Source: Asparagopsis taxiformis (taxonomy: Eukaryota; Rhodophyta; Florideophyceae; Bonnemaisoniales; Bonnemaisoniaceae). From it: DNA of 64,000 nucleotides. This document shows positions 9,682-20,453 of this stretch, in pieces. Where the stretch lies: positions 1 through 64,000 of the forward strand of contig JALQPE010001902.1 in the NCBI GenBank assembly GCA_030407315.1, written 5' to 3'. How positions within the stretch are numbered: the first letter of the stretch is position 1; every line of letters begins with the position of its first letter. The translations under genes and the position numbers were made by a program. The notes beneath the pieces are model-generated. The model had not been told where the DNA came from, did no database searches, and saw only the letters and a program-made list of their open reading frames with translations.

Positions 9682-12600
9682 AACCCTTACGTAAAAGGGG
9701 GACGACCGACGTCGATGATTGGTCCTCCGCAGGCTCACCGACGAACGAGAGTTACGTAAAGCTCACGGCCGCGAAGGCCAACTCGAGTCACACGACACCC
9801 GACGTGGGGGAAGAAACGAAGTCCGACGGGACGAACGAACCTCACACGAAGAGGAAGCCTCGCAGACGAGCGAGACGCGCTACCCGGAAGCACGACGCTT
9901 CCGAGCGCGAGAAAGCCAAACACGCGGCTTATACGAAGCGTGTCGACGCAAAAGAAGCCATACGGGCTCACACGACGAAGCGACGAACCGCTAACGAAGA
10001 CGTAGACCGCGCGCCGGTCAGGACCGAACCGTTGGTCCTCGACGGGCATACGTGCCTACTTGCGTCGAAGCATTATATCGTGTCCGGAACGATCGGACTA
10101 GACCTCAACGTGATGAGGGCGATTACCATCGCGATGGATACGTGCAGCGGCTACAACTTGATACGAACAAGTTTACTACCCTACGACTGGGTCGACCGCT
10201 GTCTACGTGACGAAGAGCTGCCGAAGCTCGGAGACGCCAACGGGCGACGTTTGCCTATCGAAGGCGCCATCCTGCTTCGTGTCAGGTTGGGGAACTCGCT
10301 GTTCCGCGTAAAATTCTTCGTAGCCAACACGCTGGCTGTTCCCGTTATAATGGGTACGTCGTTCATGTCGAAGCATGTCGATGCTATACGCTGTCGAGCG
10401 CAGACAATCGACCTCCATCGGGGGGATACGATACCCATTATCGCGGAGGGCGATACGACGACTCCGTACGAGGAGGGGGAAGAGACGAATCCAAACGTGG
10501 AACACCCGAAACGCCGCGAGCGTAACGCGGCCTCGAATAGGCCGAGCCGAACGTTCTCGGTTCGCCTGACGAAGTACACGCGTGTACCGGCGATGTCGCA
10601 ACGGACCGTCAACGTGACGACGGATGCGACCGGACTCGTGTTCCTCGAACCGAAAGCGTCGGTGCAATTCCGGCATGGGCTGCGCATAGCCAACGGAGTG
10701 GTCGACGTAGGACCGAGAGAGACGTTCTCTATTATCGTGTCGAACTTCACGAAGAAGGACCGCGAATTGCCGAAAGGCGCGACGATTGCGTACGCGGTAC
10801 GCTCCCCGTTGGGAATCGTCCCACTCAAGCGTGAGGGCGGCGAAGCCCTCGCGAAGGTTTTGAACCTACCGCTAGTCGACGCGACGACGCGGACAACTAC
10901 GAACGGGTTGGGCGACGAAACGCCAGACCCGTTGGTCAACGAAAAGGGGAACGACCCCGCCACGGATTGGCAGTCGACAATCGATTTGTCGCACCTCGAC
11001 GACGAGGATTTACGAAAGCGCATCAACGAGATGCTAGCTACACATTCGTCAATGTGGACGAGCGGACGCCTCGGCGAAATCAATGCTACGGAGCATCGAA
11101 TCGAACTCGAACCGGGCACGCGGCCCATACGTTCAATGCCCTATCGTCAGGGTCCGGCTCTACGTACGATAGCCGAGGAGCAGATCACGAAGATGCTCAA
11201 CGAAGGGGTTATCGAACCCGCGTCCAGCGAATGGGCGTCACCAATCGTGTTGGTGCCGAAGAAGGACGGATCCTTACGTTTCTGTGTCGACTACAGACGT
11301 TTGAACGCGAAAACGATCGCTGATTCGTACCCGCTTCCTCGTATGGAAGACTGCCTCGATTCGTTGGGCGACGCCGCCATCTTCACGACACTCGATTGTA
11401 ACGCCGGTTACTGGCAAGTGCCCGTCTCCGCCGAGGACCGTGATAAGACAACGTTTACGTCTTTCATGGGAACGTATCGCTACGTGCGAATGCCATTCGG
11501 GCTACGAAATGCCCCCGCTACGTTTCAGCGGACGTTGGACATCATCCTCTCCGGAGTACGTTGGCAATCGTGCCTGGTCTACTTAGACGACGTAATCGTC
11601 TTTTCGAAAGACCTCGAGTCTCACCTGGGTCACGTTGACCAGGTGCTTTCCCTGCTACGCGCAGCGGGAGTAACGTTAAAGCTCACGAAGTGCTCGTTCT
11701 TTCAACCACGAGTTGACTACCTGGGGCACGTGATTACCCCAGGGAAGCTGCACGTTGCAGCACGGAACAAGGAAGCCTTTCGTACGGCTACGTTCCCACG
11801 CGACAAGACGCAATGTCGATCGTTTTTGGGCGCGGCCAACGTTTACCGCCGTTTCGTAAAGGCGTATGCCGAGATCGCTCGGCCACTCAACACGATGTTG
11901 AAGAAGGACGCCTCCCCCGATTGGACGAATCCAACTAACGCGCAAACGAATGCGTTCGAAACGTTGAAGACAATACTGGTGTCGCCACCAGTATTGCACC
12001 TTCCGAAGGCGGGACGTCCGTTCATGATCGATACCGACGCGTCGGCGTATCAGCTGGGAGCTACGTTGCTCCAGCAGCAGAACGAGGACAAGCCCAACGA
12101 ATGGGTGCCGATTGGGTACTGGTCGAAGACCCTTAACGAAACCGAACGCGGTTACTCGGCAACGGAGCGCGAGTGTTACTCCGTCGTCTGGGCGATAACG
12201 TCGCTCCGACCCTACGTAGAGGGTCAGCGATTTACCGTACGTACGGATCACGAAGCCTTACGTTGGCTGATGACGTTAACGGACGCGTCCGGACGACTAC
12301 TACGATGGAGGCTACGCGTTGCCGAATTCGATTTCGAAGTTACGTACAGGCCTGGGCGCGTGCACCAGGTACCTGACGCTTTATCACGTGTGATATCTAC
12401 GTATGACGACGGTCGACCCGTCGACGATGACGTACCATCGTACGGGGACGCAGTCCTCGTGACGACTCGCAGTCGGCGACAACCCACACGAAATGGGCAA
12501 GGACGAACGACGTCCGTACGTAAAAAGGCAACGAATGCCAGGGGTCACGACGACCCGTCGAACGAGACTCGTGATGAACGAACATCGGCCACGACGGCTG

Positions 12601-14090
12601 GCCACGATGGCTTCGAGTTCAACCGCGACGCGTCGCTCGATGACGTTCTCGACGAGGAACCGGATTTCCTCGACGAACAGCGCGCTGCCGAAGACGATTC
12701 GGCACGCGTGCCACCAGCTGACGTTCAGCTTCCCATTACGAGGGACGAGCTTATCGAAGCTCAACGCGAGGACGCGTTCTGTCAAACGATACTGACACGA
12801 CAGTCCGAGACGCAGGACGCTGCATTCTTCGAAGGCCACGATGGCCTACTCCGACGCCGGAACCCTCACGATGAGGAACGTACACAAATCGTTGTGCCGG
12901 CTTCGTTACGGCCGCGGCTGCTGGAGTTAACGCACCACCACGTCCTCGCTGGACATCCCGGGCAAACGCGTATGTACTATACCCTACGGAGGACGTACTA
13001 CTGGCCCGCGATGGCCGCCGACATCCACGCAACGGTACGAAACTGCGTTGGATGTGCGAAGAACCGCGTGAAGCTTCGCAAACGGACGAACCCGTTACGT
13101 TTATTTCCGGCTACGGAGCCGCTGCGAGACCTATGTATCGACATACTAGGTCCGCTTACGAAGACCACGCGTGGTAACCGATTTATCCTCGTGATAACGG
13201 ACCGCTTCACGAAGCTGACTAGAGTCGTACCTCTACGAAATATCGATTCCGCCAACGTGGCGAGCGCGTTCGTCAACGCGTGGGTCTTCTCGTATGGACC
13301 CCCACGGACGCTCATAAGCGACAACGGAAAGCAGTTCGCTGCTAAGTTTTTCCAGCGCGTCTGCAACGAAATCGGCGTGACGAACGTCTTTACGTCGACG
13401 TACCACCCCCAAACGAACGGGCAGGTGGAGCGCTACAACAGGACGATCCTGGCGATGCTACGCAATTACGTGAACGAAAACCAGAACGACTGGGATCGAT
13501 ACGCATCGGCGTTAACGTTTGCGTACAACACGCATGTGCATTCGAGCACGGGCACGACGCCCTTCGATTTGATTCTCACGAATCCACCGCCACCGTTGGC
13601 GCTACACACGTCGGTAACGAACCGCGAACTACCCGACGGGGGAGGGCGAGCCACTTACGTTCGTGAGCTCGCCACAACGATGGATAACGCGTATCGAACG
13701 CTGAAGGCCGCGCAGGCACGTTACAAACGAAATTTCGACAAGCGAGTCCGTGTCTCGAATCGAAACATCCGCGCGGGAGAATACGTATTCATCGACCCGA
13801 CGGACGGGACCACGAAGGGCACGAAGCTCGGCAACCACGCGTTGGGACCGTTCCGCGTACTACGTAACGACGTACGAACGTTCGTCATCCAACGAGGAGA
13901 CGTAGTTGAACGTGTCAACTCGGACCGCGTTGCGTACGCGCCAACGCCGGCGAACGCGCCCCCGCCGGAGCCATACGATGCCACCGAGGCAGACCTCGAC
14001 AAGAACCGCGATGGTCGTCTGTGTTTTCGGAAGTGGACGCGGACGTCCAGTCTCTCTAGTACCGGTCCTAGTCGGCCCGAGATTTACTAG
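9642..14090 (+). CDS. pol: Pol polyprotein: protease, RT, RNase H, integrase
   Basis: Reached by -1 frameshift; it has no start codon of its own. A basic linker precedes an aspartic protease with MDTCSGYNLI near 10130, where DTCSG replaces the common DTG/DSG. Reverse transcriptase has LVPKKDGSLRFCVDYRRLN and the catalytic YLDD near 11580. RNase H shows DTDAS near 12030, ERECYSVVWA and RTDHEALRWL. Integrase has the zinc HHCC module near 12930-13060 (HHHVLAGHPG, NCVGCAKN), then D (CIDILGP), D (ISDNGKQF) and E (TNGQVERYN) near 13131-13430, and a GPY/F-like tail. The chromodomain is missing: after NRDG at 14012 the reading enters a foreign element and stops at 14090. The catalytic residues seen are intact; targeting is presumably lost. 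Confidence 0.9.
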   Translation, partial: RPGDVGHEPPTSPEPLRKRGTTDVDDWSSAGSPTNESYVKLTAAKANSSHTTPDVGEETKSDGTNEPHTKRKPRRRARRATRKHDASEREKAKHAAYTKRVDAKEAIRAHTTKRRTANEDVDRAPVRTEPLVLDGHTCLLASKHYIVSGTIGLDLNVMRAITIAMDTCSGYNLIRTSLLPYDWVDRCLRDEELPKLGDANGRRLPIEGAILLRVRLGNSLFRVKFFVANTLAVPVIMGTSFMSKHVDAIRCRAQTIDLHRGDTIPIIAEGDTTTPYEEGEETNPNVEHPKRRERNAASNRPSRTFSVRLTKYTRVPAMSQRTVNVTTDATGLVFLEPKASVQFRHGLRIANGVVDVGPRETFSIIVSNFTKKDRELPKGATIAYAVRSPLGIVPLKREGGEALAKVLNLPLVDATTRTTTNGLGDETPDPLVNEKGNDPATDWQSTIDLSHLDDEDLRKRINEMLATHSSMWTSGRLGEINATEHRIELEPGTRPIRSMPYRQGPALRTIAEEQITKMLNEGVIEPASSEWASPIVLVPKKDGSLRFCVDYRRLNAKTIADSYPLPRMEDCLDSLGDAAIFTTLDCNAGYWQVPVSAEDRDKTTFTSFMGTYRYVRMPFGLRNAPATFQRTLDIILSGVRWQSCLVYLDDVIVFSKDLESHLGHVDQVLSLLRAAGVTLKLTKCSFFQPRVDYLGHVITPGKLHVAARNKEAFRTATFPRDKTQCRSFLGAANVYRRFVKAYAEIARPLNTMLKKDASPDWTNPTNAQTNAFETLKTILVSPPVLHLPKAGRPFMIDTDASAYQLGATLLQQQNEDKPNEWVPIGYWSKTLNETERGYSATERECYSVVWAITSLRPYVEGQRFTVRTDHEALRWLMTLTDASGRLLRWRLRVAEFDFEVTYRPGRVHQVPDALSRVISTYDDGRPVDDDVPSYGDAVLVTTRSRRQPTRNGQGRTTSVRKKATNARGHDDPSNETRDERTSATTAGHDGFEFNRDASLDDVLDEEPDFLDEQRAAEDDSARVPPADVQLPITRDELIEAQREDAFCQTILTRQSETQDAAFFEGHDGLLRRRNPHDEERTQIVVPASLRPRLLELTHHHVLAGHPGQTRMYYTLRRTYYWPAMAADIHATVRNCVGCAKNRVKLRKRTNPLRLFPATEPLRDLCIDILGPLTKTTRGNRFILVITDRFTKLTRVVPLRNIDSANVASAFVNAWVFSYGPPRTLISDNGKQFAAKFFQRVCNEIGVTNVFTSTYHPQTNGQVERYNRTILAMLRNYVNENQNDWDRYASALTFAYNTHVHSSTGTTPFDLILTNPPPPLALHTSVTNRELPDGGGRATYVRELATTMDNAYRTLKAAQARYKRNFDKRVRVSNRNIRAGEYVFIDPTDGTTKGTKLGNHALGPFRVLRNDVRTFVIQRGDVVERVNSDRVAYAPTPANAPPPEPYDATEADLDKNRDGRLCFRKWTRTSSLSSTGPSRPEIY

Positions 14091-15042
14091 AACAAATGAA
14101 CGTCCGCGTCCAAAAAAAAATAAAAATTTTTTGGATGCGGACGTCCACTTTCTAGTACATATGGCGGAATACTAGGGCCCGACATCCACTTTCTCTAGTA
14201 CATATGGCGGATACTAGGACCCGACATCCACTTTCTCTAGTACGTTTGGCGGAATACTAGGACCCGACATTTCTCTAGTACATATGGCGGAATACTAGGA
14301 CCCGACATCCACTTCTCTAGTACATATGGCGGAATACTAGGACCCGACATCCACTTTCTCTAGTACATATGGCGGAATACTAGGACCCGACATCCACTTT
14401 CTCTAGTACGTTTGGCGGAATACTAGGACCCGACATCCACTTTCTCTAGTACATATGGCGGAATACTAGGACCCGACATCCACTTTCTCTAGTACGTTTG
14501 GCGGAATACTAGGACCCGACATCCACTTTCTCTAGTACATATGGCGGAATACTAGGACCCGACATCCACTTTCTCTAGTACATATGGCGGAATACTAGGA
14601 CCCGACATCCACTTTCTCTAGTACATATGGCGGAATACTAGGACCCGACATCCACTTTCTCTAGTACGTTTGGCGGAATACTAGGACCCGACATCCACTT
14701 TCTCTAGTACATATGGCGGAATACTAGGACCCGACATCCACTTTCTCTAGTACATATGGCGGAATACTAGGACCCGACATCCACTTTCTCTAGTACATAT
14801 GGCGGAATACTAGGACCCGACATCCACTTTCTCTAGTACATATGGCGGAATACTAGGACCCGACATCCACTTTCTCTAGTACATATGGCGGAATACTAGG
14901 ACCCGACATCCACTTTCTCTAGTACATATGGCGGAATACTAGGACCCGACATCCACTTTCTCTAGTACATATGGCGGAATACTAGGACCCGACATCCACT
15001 TTCTCTAGTACATATGGCGGAATACTAGGACCCGACATCCAG
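14013..15042. mobile_element. Element with GGACGTCC-rich end and 43-bp tandem array
   Basis: Begins within gypsy pol at the bases CGTCTGTGTTTTCGG, followed by TGGACGCGGACGTCCA. The same terminus (with CTCGG) occurs in reverse at 37760-37775, where it breaks another gene. An inverted copy of the GGACG motif pair (GAACGTCCGCGTCCA and TGGATGCGGACGTCCA) flanks an A-rich centre at 14098-14146. No coding capacity is seen, so it is non-autonomous. Its right boundary is uncertain; I place it at the end of the tandem array. Confidence 0.65.
14145..15042. repeat. 43-bp tandem repeat array, about 20 units
   Basis: Near-identical direct repeats of 43 bases with the core TCTCTAGTACATATGGCGG followed by AATACTAGGACCCGACATCC. 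Two interspersed variants differ at TACATATGG versus TACGTTTGG. Units abut without unique spacers, so this is a satellite-like array, not CRISPR. The high identity suggests recent expansion. Confidence 0.95.
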
Positions 15043-15166
15043 TATACAATATATCAGCGAAAACCGGGAGGGAAGAAATTACAGCGGATGGTAAATTCAG
15101 GGCCCATATCGGACCGTATTTTATTCTCTCATTTAGGAAACTGCTCGTATACAATACGTCTCTCTA

Positions 15167-15306
15167 GAATAGGGAATACATATCTGGTCAGAATAGGAAA
15201 TAAATACCCGGTTAGAATAGGAAATAAATACCCGGTTAGAATAGGAAATACGTATCCAGCCAGAATACAAAATACCTGTCAGCATACAAAATACCTGTCA
15301 GCATAT
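15167..15306. repeat. 24-bp AT-rich tandem repeat
   Basis: Five to six degenerate copies of a unit close to GAATAGGAAATAAATACC plus GGTTA, the later ones shortened to about 19 bases (CATACAAAATACCTGTCAG). The preceding 15043-15166 is unique, with no gene. Confidence 0.75.
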
Positions 15307-15629
15307 CGTCGACCACATCTCCCTCACTATCGCGTTCTCCCTACCATCCGAACGCCATGCACCACCATCCGCACATACTGCAAGAACCCTCACGACCTAG
15401 ATTACAAAAAATACGCTCCTTCCCAATACCATCCCCGCTTTCCTCGACACCACCCCAGCCCATTAAATCATCAAGACATCAAACACGAACATGGTCAGCA
15501 AAATCTTACACCACTTGAAACGCACTCTCACTTCTATCGTATGCCCCAAAATATACACATACCAGAAACACCTCACAGCTTCATTCCCCATCTTCCTACA
15601 TCCCTTCTTCACTCTCCTTCAGTCCTGCC

Positions 15630-16680
15630 GTTCCTGCTTCACCACTCCTGCATCACATACACAACATCAGAATCAACCACAACAGTCAGACTCAAAAGCA
15701 ACGCTTACCACGACAGATATCCTAGAAACTCCCTTACTTACCTCTCCGAGAGGATGACTGAATCATCCATCCTACACAAAATACAAACCATGATCCAAAA
15801 ACCTTGCAATGAATAATCAAAGTCAGCAGTCCATATCTTCGCAAAACAAGTCTTGGTGCTCAGTAAAACTTACCTTCTGTCATCAACATTCCTGCATCAT
15901 CTACACAACATCGGAATCAACCACAACAGTCAGACTCAAAACCAACCTTCCATCACAGCATACTTTCAAAACTCGCACACTTACCTTCGCTCCACACAAT
16001 ACACACCATGACTCAATAGGCTTCCAATGAAAAATATCGCATCAACGGAAATAGTCAGACTCAAAACCAACCTTCCCTCGCTGCTTACTTTCAAAACTCG
16101 CACACTTACTTTACCTGTTCCATCCTGCACACAATAAAAACCATAAATCACGTAATCGTGTAGCCAAGAAAAGTAGTCAGCATTCCGCATCTTCGCACAA
16201 CCGGTCTGGGCGCCCAATGTGACTTACCTTCCGTCATCACTATTCCTCCATCACCTACGCAACATCGGATTCAATCGCAACAGTCAGATTGAAAACCAAC
16301 GTTTCCCTCGCTACATACCCTGAGAACTCGCAAATGTACCTCTCATCCATCCTACACACAATACAAACCATGATCCAAAAACCTTGCAATTAACAATAAT
16401 CATAGTCAGCAGTCCATATCTTCGCAAAGCACATCTTGGCACTCAATGAAACTTACCTTCCGTCATCAACATTCCTGCATCATCTACACAACATCGGAAT
16501 CAACCACAACAGTCAGACTCAAAATCAACCTTCCCTCACAGCATACTTTCAAAACTTCACGTACCTCTCTTCCATCCTCCGCTCAATACACACCATCAGT
16601 CAACAGGCTTCCCATGAAAAATATCGCATCAACGGAAATAGTCAGACTCAAAACCCACGCTTCCCTCAACGCATACCCTC
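15630..16680. repeat. Degenerate C/A-rich tandem repeats
   Basis: A block containing ACACAACATCGGAATCAACC and CACAACAGTCAGACTC recurs with changes near 15650, 15890, 16245 and 16475. A second block (CATCAACGGAAATAGTCAG) recurs near 16033 and 16627. Spacing is irregular (about 230-350 bases), so this is a decayed satellite or nested array. Open frames inside it follow the repeat and are not genes. Confidence 0.75.
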
Positions 16681-16702
16681 GAGGGTAGAGGATGGAACGA
16701 AG

Positions 16703-16740
16703 GTACGTGCGCGAATCTTGATCAAGATTCGCGCACGTAC
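16703..16740. other. 38-bp perfect palindrome without loop
   Basis: GTACGTGCGCGAATCTTGA followed at once by its exact reverse complement. A second palindrome TACCCTCGAGGGTA lies just upstream at about 16675-16688. The site marks the border between the repeat block and the sequence leading to the transposase gene. 16741-17337 has no gene I can support. Confidence 0.95.
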
Positions 16741-17337
16741 AAAGCAAAGTCGGTCAAAGAAGATCAGTCGGTGATGAGGGCGGAGTGGAGCCTGCGGCGT
16801 CGACCGGACAGCTTTCTGCGTCCGCTTAAGTCTTGCTGTGCATACTCGAAATCATCGCCGGCAGTGAGATTGAGTATGGCCCAAGCCATGGTCTCTGATT
16901 CCCCGAACAAAGAGATCCGGATCGAGAACAACGAATATAAACATATAATCATATATATGAGAATCCATTTGCTTTCCTTACATGATCTGTGGCATATCCG
17001 CTGTAAAGCACATTCAGATTCCACGAAGTTTGGAAATAAAAAAGTTTATTATTACAAATGAATTAATTGAAAATTCATCTCCCAGGGCAGTCGTTCGTCC
17101 TTCCATGCACACGTTGCCAGCACGCAATGTGATGTAACAGTTGGAAATGATTGAACTCTCGGTTAAATTCCACCGTTGGGATGTCAGCTGGAGTGAGCAC
17201 AAAACTACTACCCAAAAAACTACGAACACGTTACATTCCAAGTCTCGAAAGCACCACAAAAATAAAATTGGTCGCATCTGGACGGCACAGTCTCCCCTGT
17301 TCAGCTCGCAATCCTCCCTTTTGCGTCAAAACTCGAC

Positions 17338-20300
17338 ATGGAATGCAAGTATGAAGGGTGCTTCTACTACTGCGTAGATGCTTATGCGCTCGCGCTGCAT
17401 GAGCGAACGTGTCGCTACCGTTTCAACCCCTCTCCCCAACATTTCAACAACGCTCGTGTCCCTGCCGTCACCCATGAGCCTGCTCGAAACGGCGACCATG
17501 ATTCCCCGCAACCCAGCTCCCCAGACCCAGAATCTGGTCGTGCTTCCTCCAGCGACTCACCCTGTGACGCTTCACTGCCACCAACCTCAACCCCCTCCCG
17601 CGCAGACCTCCTCGTGCAATCCCTCGCCGCCAGTCTCACAACCCTCGAGTACAAGGCCGGCGCTGGCCGCGTGAGCGAAGTCATCACCATCCTACAAGAC
17701 CCCGCATTCTCCCTAGAAAAGTTCAACAGCGCCGTTCGCACCGTAGAAGAATGTCGCCACGTTACCGCTTCCATGGTCGAAACACATTTCCGCACCGAAG
17801 GTTACAAGAGCCACATCATTCCAGACAAAACTGGTAAGTACTCGGCACAGCTGTACCTCCGCGACCCAGTCGACATGCTCCGCAGGCAGTTAGCACTGGC
17901 TAACGACCAAAATACTCTCTTCCACCCCTCCCCACAGACCGCCCCAGACGGCACCGCAATATTTTCTCATCCCCTACACACAGAATTCGCGAAAACGCTG
18001 CACCAGGTTACTAGACAGCGCGTGCAGCTCTCGGAAGATCCACAGGTCGTATGGGCAGAGGAAAATGATCCCACCGCTTCCTCCTTTGCCGGCCTCCTCC
18101 AAGTGTACTCCGACAAGAGCAGCACAAGCCTCAAGAGCTCCGCAATCGTCGCATACCCCATACACGTCACACTGCTCAACTTCTCCGCCCCCCTCCGTCG
18201 CCACTGCATCCGTACCGGCCTCACCATCGTCGGGTATCTTCCGTACATTGTTAACCCTTCGTCCAACGCCTTGTTCGGTGATGAAATGCCGACAACCTCT
18301 AGTTCTGCTAGTCGCGCTCGCAAAATTGATATTCTTCATAAAGCACTCGAAAAAGTGTTTTCGTCCCTATCCACCGCGTTCTCTTCCGGGTTCCCCTGCA
18401 CAGACTCCACTGCAACTGCCCGCCAATGCTTTCCCATCCTAGCCAATTATTGCTGCGACTTTCCAGAGGCCAAAGAGCTCTCATGCACTCGCAACAGCAC
18501 TACCACCACACATCCCTGCCACCGCTGCTACATCCCCGCCACTCAACTTGAATCCAGCGCGCCACACCAGCCCCGCTCCCTCGATGATACACGCTCTGCA
18601 CGCCAAGAGAGCGCTCAGGAGCATACAACTGCTCCGCTCGAAGCTCTCTCCCTCCTCGAACAACACTCTGTCCTCGAATCGACCGCTCTTTTACCCACCA
18701 ACAGTCCCCTAGACCCCTACAACATTTTCTCCTTCGAGCCTCTGCACAATCTCCACCTCGGCATCTCAAAGCTCATCAAACAGTGCATTGTCCACCGCCT
18801 CAGCTCCCCAGACCTCACCACCACTGCCTCCCATTCCGGGACACCTCGCACCTTCAAGAAGGTGAAAAAATCCATCCTCGCCGGCTCAAACAGCATTCTG
18901 TCCGCTATCGAACGCGACTACTACATCACCGGTCTTCATGTCGACTTCTCCAAGGGTGAGAAGGGCACCAATTTGAACGGCCTCTTCACGGAGGACGGCA
19001 TACGCGGCATGCTCGCAGCCAAAGACTATCACCATGTCGACATGGTGTTCCCTTTCATCGCAGCATTCATTGACACATGCTGTGACGAAGTAGATACAGC
19101 CCCCCTCACTTCCATCTGCACGCAATACTCTGACCTCGTCGCATGGGTCATGAAACGCGGTCGCATCAAGCACTGGACTGCCGCCGAACTAGAAAGCCTC
19201 CAGAACTCCATTTCCTATTTCAAACAATCAATGCTCTCCACCCTCGGCCCATTCCACACCACAGGTCTCAAAACTTTCAAGTTCCATCTTCTAGACCATC
19301 TTCCCGGTGACTTGCAGAGATATGGCGCCCTGGAACACATTGATGCAGGCCCCTACGAACACTCGCATCTTCTGTTCAAACAGAGTTATAGGAAAACCTC
19401 TCGAAGGCGCTCCACAGCCATGGAAGAGACTATTCGCCACATGGAATTCTCCTTGGCCACTCCAACTGGTCATACCCCATCGAACACATTGGGAAACGCA
19501 CGCATGATATCGCCCACAGACGGTGCAGTACTCGTTCGCGACGGATTCACCGTTGCACTGCACGACTTTGCCTCCCTGCTGCCCGATGCAACCCTCCTCG
19601 TTGCAGATATCGACGGACAGCCCGATCCTGCCACTCTTTTGCCGCTGCACAACTCCTCGTTCCCGTCTGGCACCATAACGCTATTCCAGCAACTCGGTGA
19701 CACAGCTGCACAAGCGTTCCTCACCCTCGCTAGACTGCGCGCCACGGCAGAAGGCCCTCCAATACATGACATGGACATTTCCGTCACCGTGGTAAAGTCC
19801 GCCTACGTCATGGGAGGGTACGTCCCAGATGCCGACGACTTTGACCCGCACAGTGGCATGCTTCGCCCCACAAACGTGTCGAGGCACAAGCAGCAGCGCG
19901 TCTTTGCAACTTCATCGTTCGGCCCCGCAAAGAGATCGCAGTACTCCTTTGTCGTCATCTCCGGAACTGCCGATGACTACAGAACCATATGGGTAGGGCG
20001 CGTCCTGGCACTGGTACGCCTGCAGTCTCCAAACCTGTTTCAACCTGTAGAACTCGCTTTCGTTCAGTATATGACCTGCTTTGCCCCAAAAACCGCTGTG
20101 GAAAAATCACTTGGGTGCATTTGTTTAAAGTGGTCCACATGGGACCCGGACAACGGATCCGTTGACAGCAATGACACTGCATCCCACAGTGCAGGTGGTC
20201 CTTGGTTTGACCTCATTCCTGCATCTACTATATCTGGCACCGTGCACATCGTACGAAGTAACTTTCCAGTCAAGCCATTTACGAAACAAATGCACTGGTC

Positions 20301-20376
20301 GGACCACCGTTTCTATCTCAACCGCTTCTACACCAACACTGATTACCAATTCACAGATGATAATGAAGAAGAATAA
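17338..20376 (+). CDS. Plavaka-like (CACTA superfamily) transposase
   Basis: 1012-residue intact ORF from ATG to TAA; predicted to cut and move its own transposon in the nucleus. Residues 3-26 form an N-terminal C2HC-type finger (CKYEGCFYYC...HERTC). The following order matches fungal Plavaka transposases: a YLRDPVDML stretch (~178), SDKSSTSLKSSAIVAYPIHV with a GYLP end (~260-305), FPILANYCCDFPEAKELSC with HPCHRC (~365-395), an FEPLHNLHLG block (~465) like the Plavaka DLLH motif, and a KFHLLDHLPGDLQRYG/EHSHLLFKQSYRKTSRR block (~650-690). I did not place every catalytic acid by eye. It converges on the coiled-coil gene with 77 bases between stops. The last ~230 bases are duplicated at 45906-46135. 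Confidence 0.8.
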   Translation: MECKYEGCFYYCVDAYALALHERTCRYRFNPSPQHFNNARVPAVTHEPARNGDHDSPQPSSPDPESGRASSSDSPCDASLPPTSTPSRADLLVQSLAASLTTLEYKAGAGRVSEVITILQDPAFSLEKFNSAVRTVEECRHVTASMVETHFRTEGYKSHIIPDKTGKYSAQLYLRDPVDMLRRQLALANDQNTLFHPSPQTAPDGTAIFSHPLHTEFAKTLHQVTRQRVQLSEDPQVVWAEENDPTASSFAGLLQVYSDKSSTSLKSSAIVAYPIHVTLLNFSAPLRRHCIRTGLTIVGYLPYIVNPSSNALFGDEMPTTSSSASRARKIDILHKALEKVFSSLSTAFSSGFPCTDSTATARQCFPILANYCCDFPEAKELSCTRNSTTTTHPCHRCYIPATQLESSAPHQPRSLDDTRSARQESAQEHTTAPLEALSLLEQHSVLESTALLPTNSPLDPYNIFSFEPLHNLHLGISKLIKQCIVHRLSSPDLTTTASHSGTPRTFKKVKKSILAGSNSILSAIERDYYITGLHVDFSKGEKGTNLNGLFTEDGIRGMLAAKDYHHVDMVFPFIAAFIDTCCDEVDTAPLTSICTQYSDLVAWVMKRGRIKHWTAAELESLQNSISYFKQSMLSTLGPFHTTGLKTFKFHLLDHLPGDLQRYGALEHIDAGPYEHSHLLFKQSYRKTSRRRSTAMEETIRHMEFSLATPTGHTPSNTLGNARMISPTDGAVLVRDGFTVALHDFASLLPDATLLVADIDGQPDPATLLPLHNSSFPSGTITLFQQLGDTAAQAFLTLARLRATAEGPPIHDMDISVTVVKSAYVMGGYVPDADDFDPHSGMLRPTNVSRHKQQRVFATSSFGPAKRSQYSFVVISGTADDYRTIWVGRVLALVRLQSPNLFQPVELAFVQYMTCFAPKTAVEKSLGCICLKWSTWDPDNGSVDSNDTASHSAGGPWFDLIPASTISGTVHIVRSNFPVKPFTKQMHWSDHRFYLNRFYTNTDYQFTDDNEEE

Positions 20377-20453
20377 ATCTAAATCGCAGCACTCTATTGA
20401 TAATGTACTACATGATAAACCTTCTAGTCAACGTCACATTTACTGCACTAATT

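Larger units (their letters stand above)
6486..14012 (+). mobile_element. Younger Ty3/gypsy chromovirus, 3' end lost
   Basis: LTR, leader, gag, frameshift site and pol in the order protease-RT-RNase H-integrase, then the start of the chromodomain linker. The element stops at 14012, where a different repeat element takes over, so the chromodomain, polypurine tract and 3' LTR are absent and it cannot transpose on its own. It sits in the integrase gene of an older relative in opposite orientation. Confidence 0.88.

Noticed and set aside
14145..15042. CRISPR-like array
   Set aside because: 43-bp units abut directly with no unique spacers, in a eukaryotic context.
15088..15816. 242-codon ORF
   Set aside because: It spans two different tandem repeat blocks and has no protein-like composition.
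16764..17024. Minus-strand ORF of 86 codons
   Set aside because: No domain, no conserved partner, AT-rich upstream part; too weak to call a gene.
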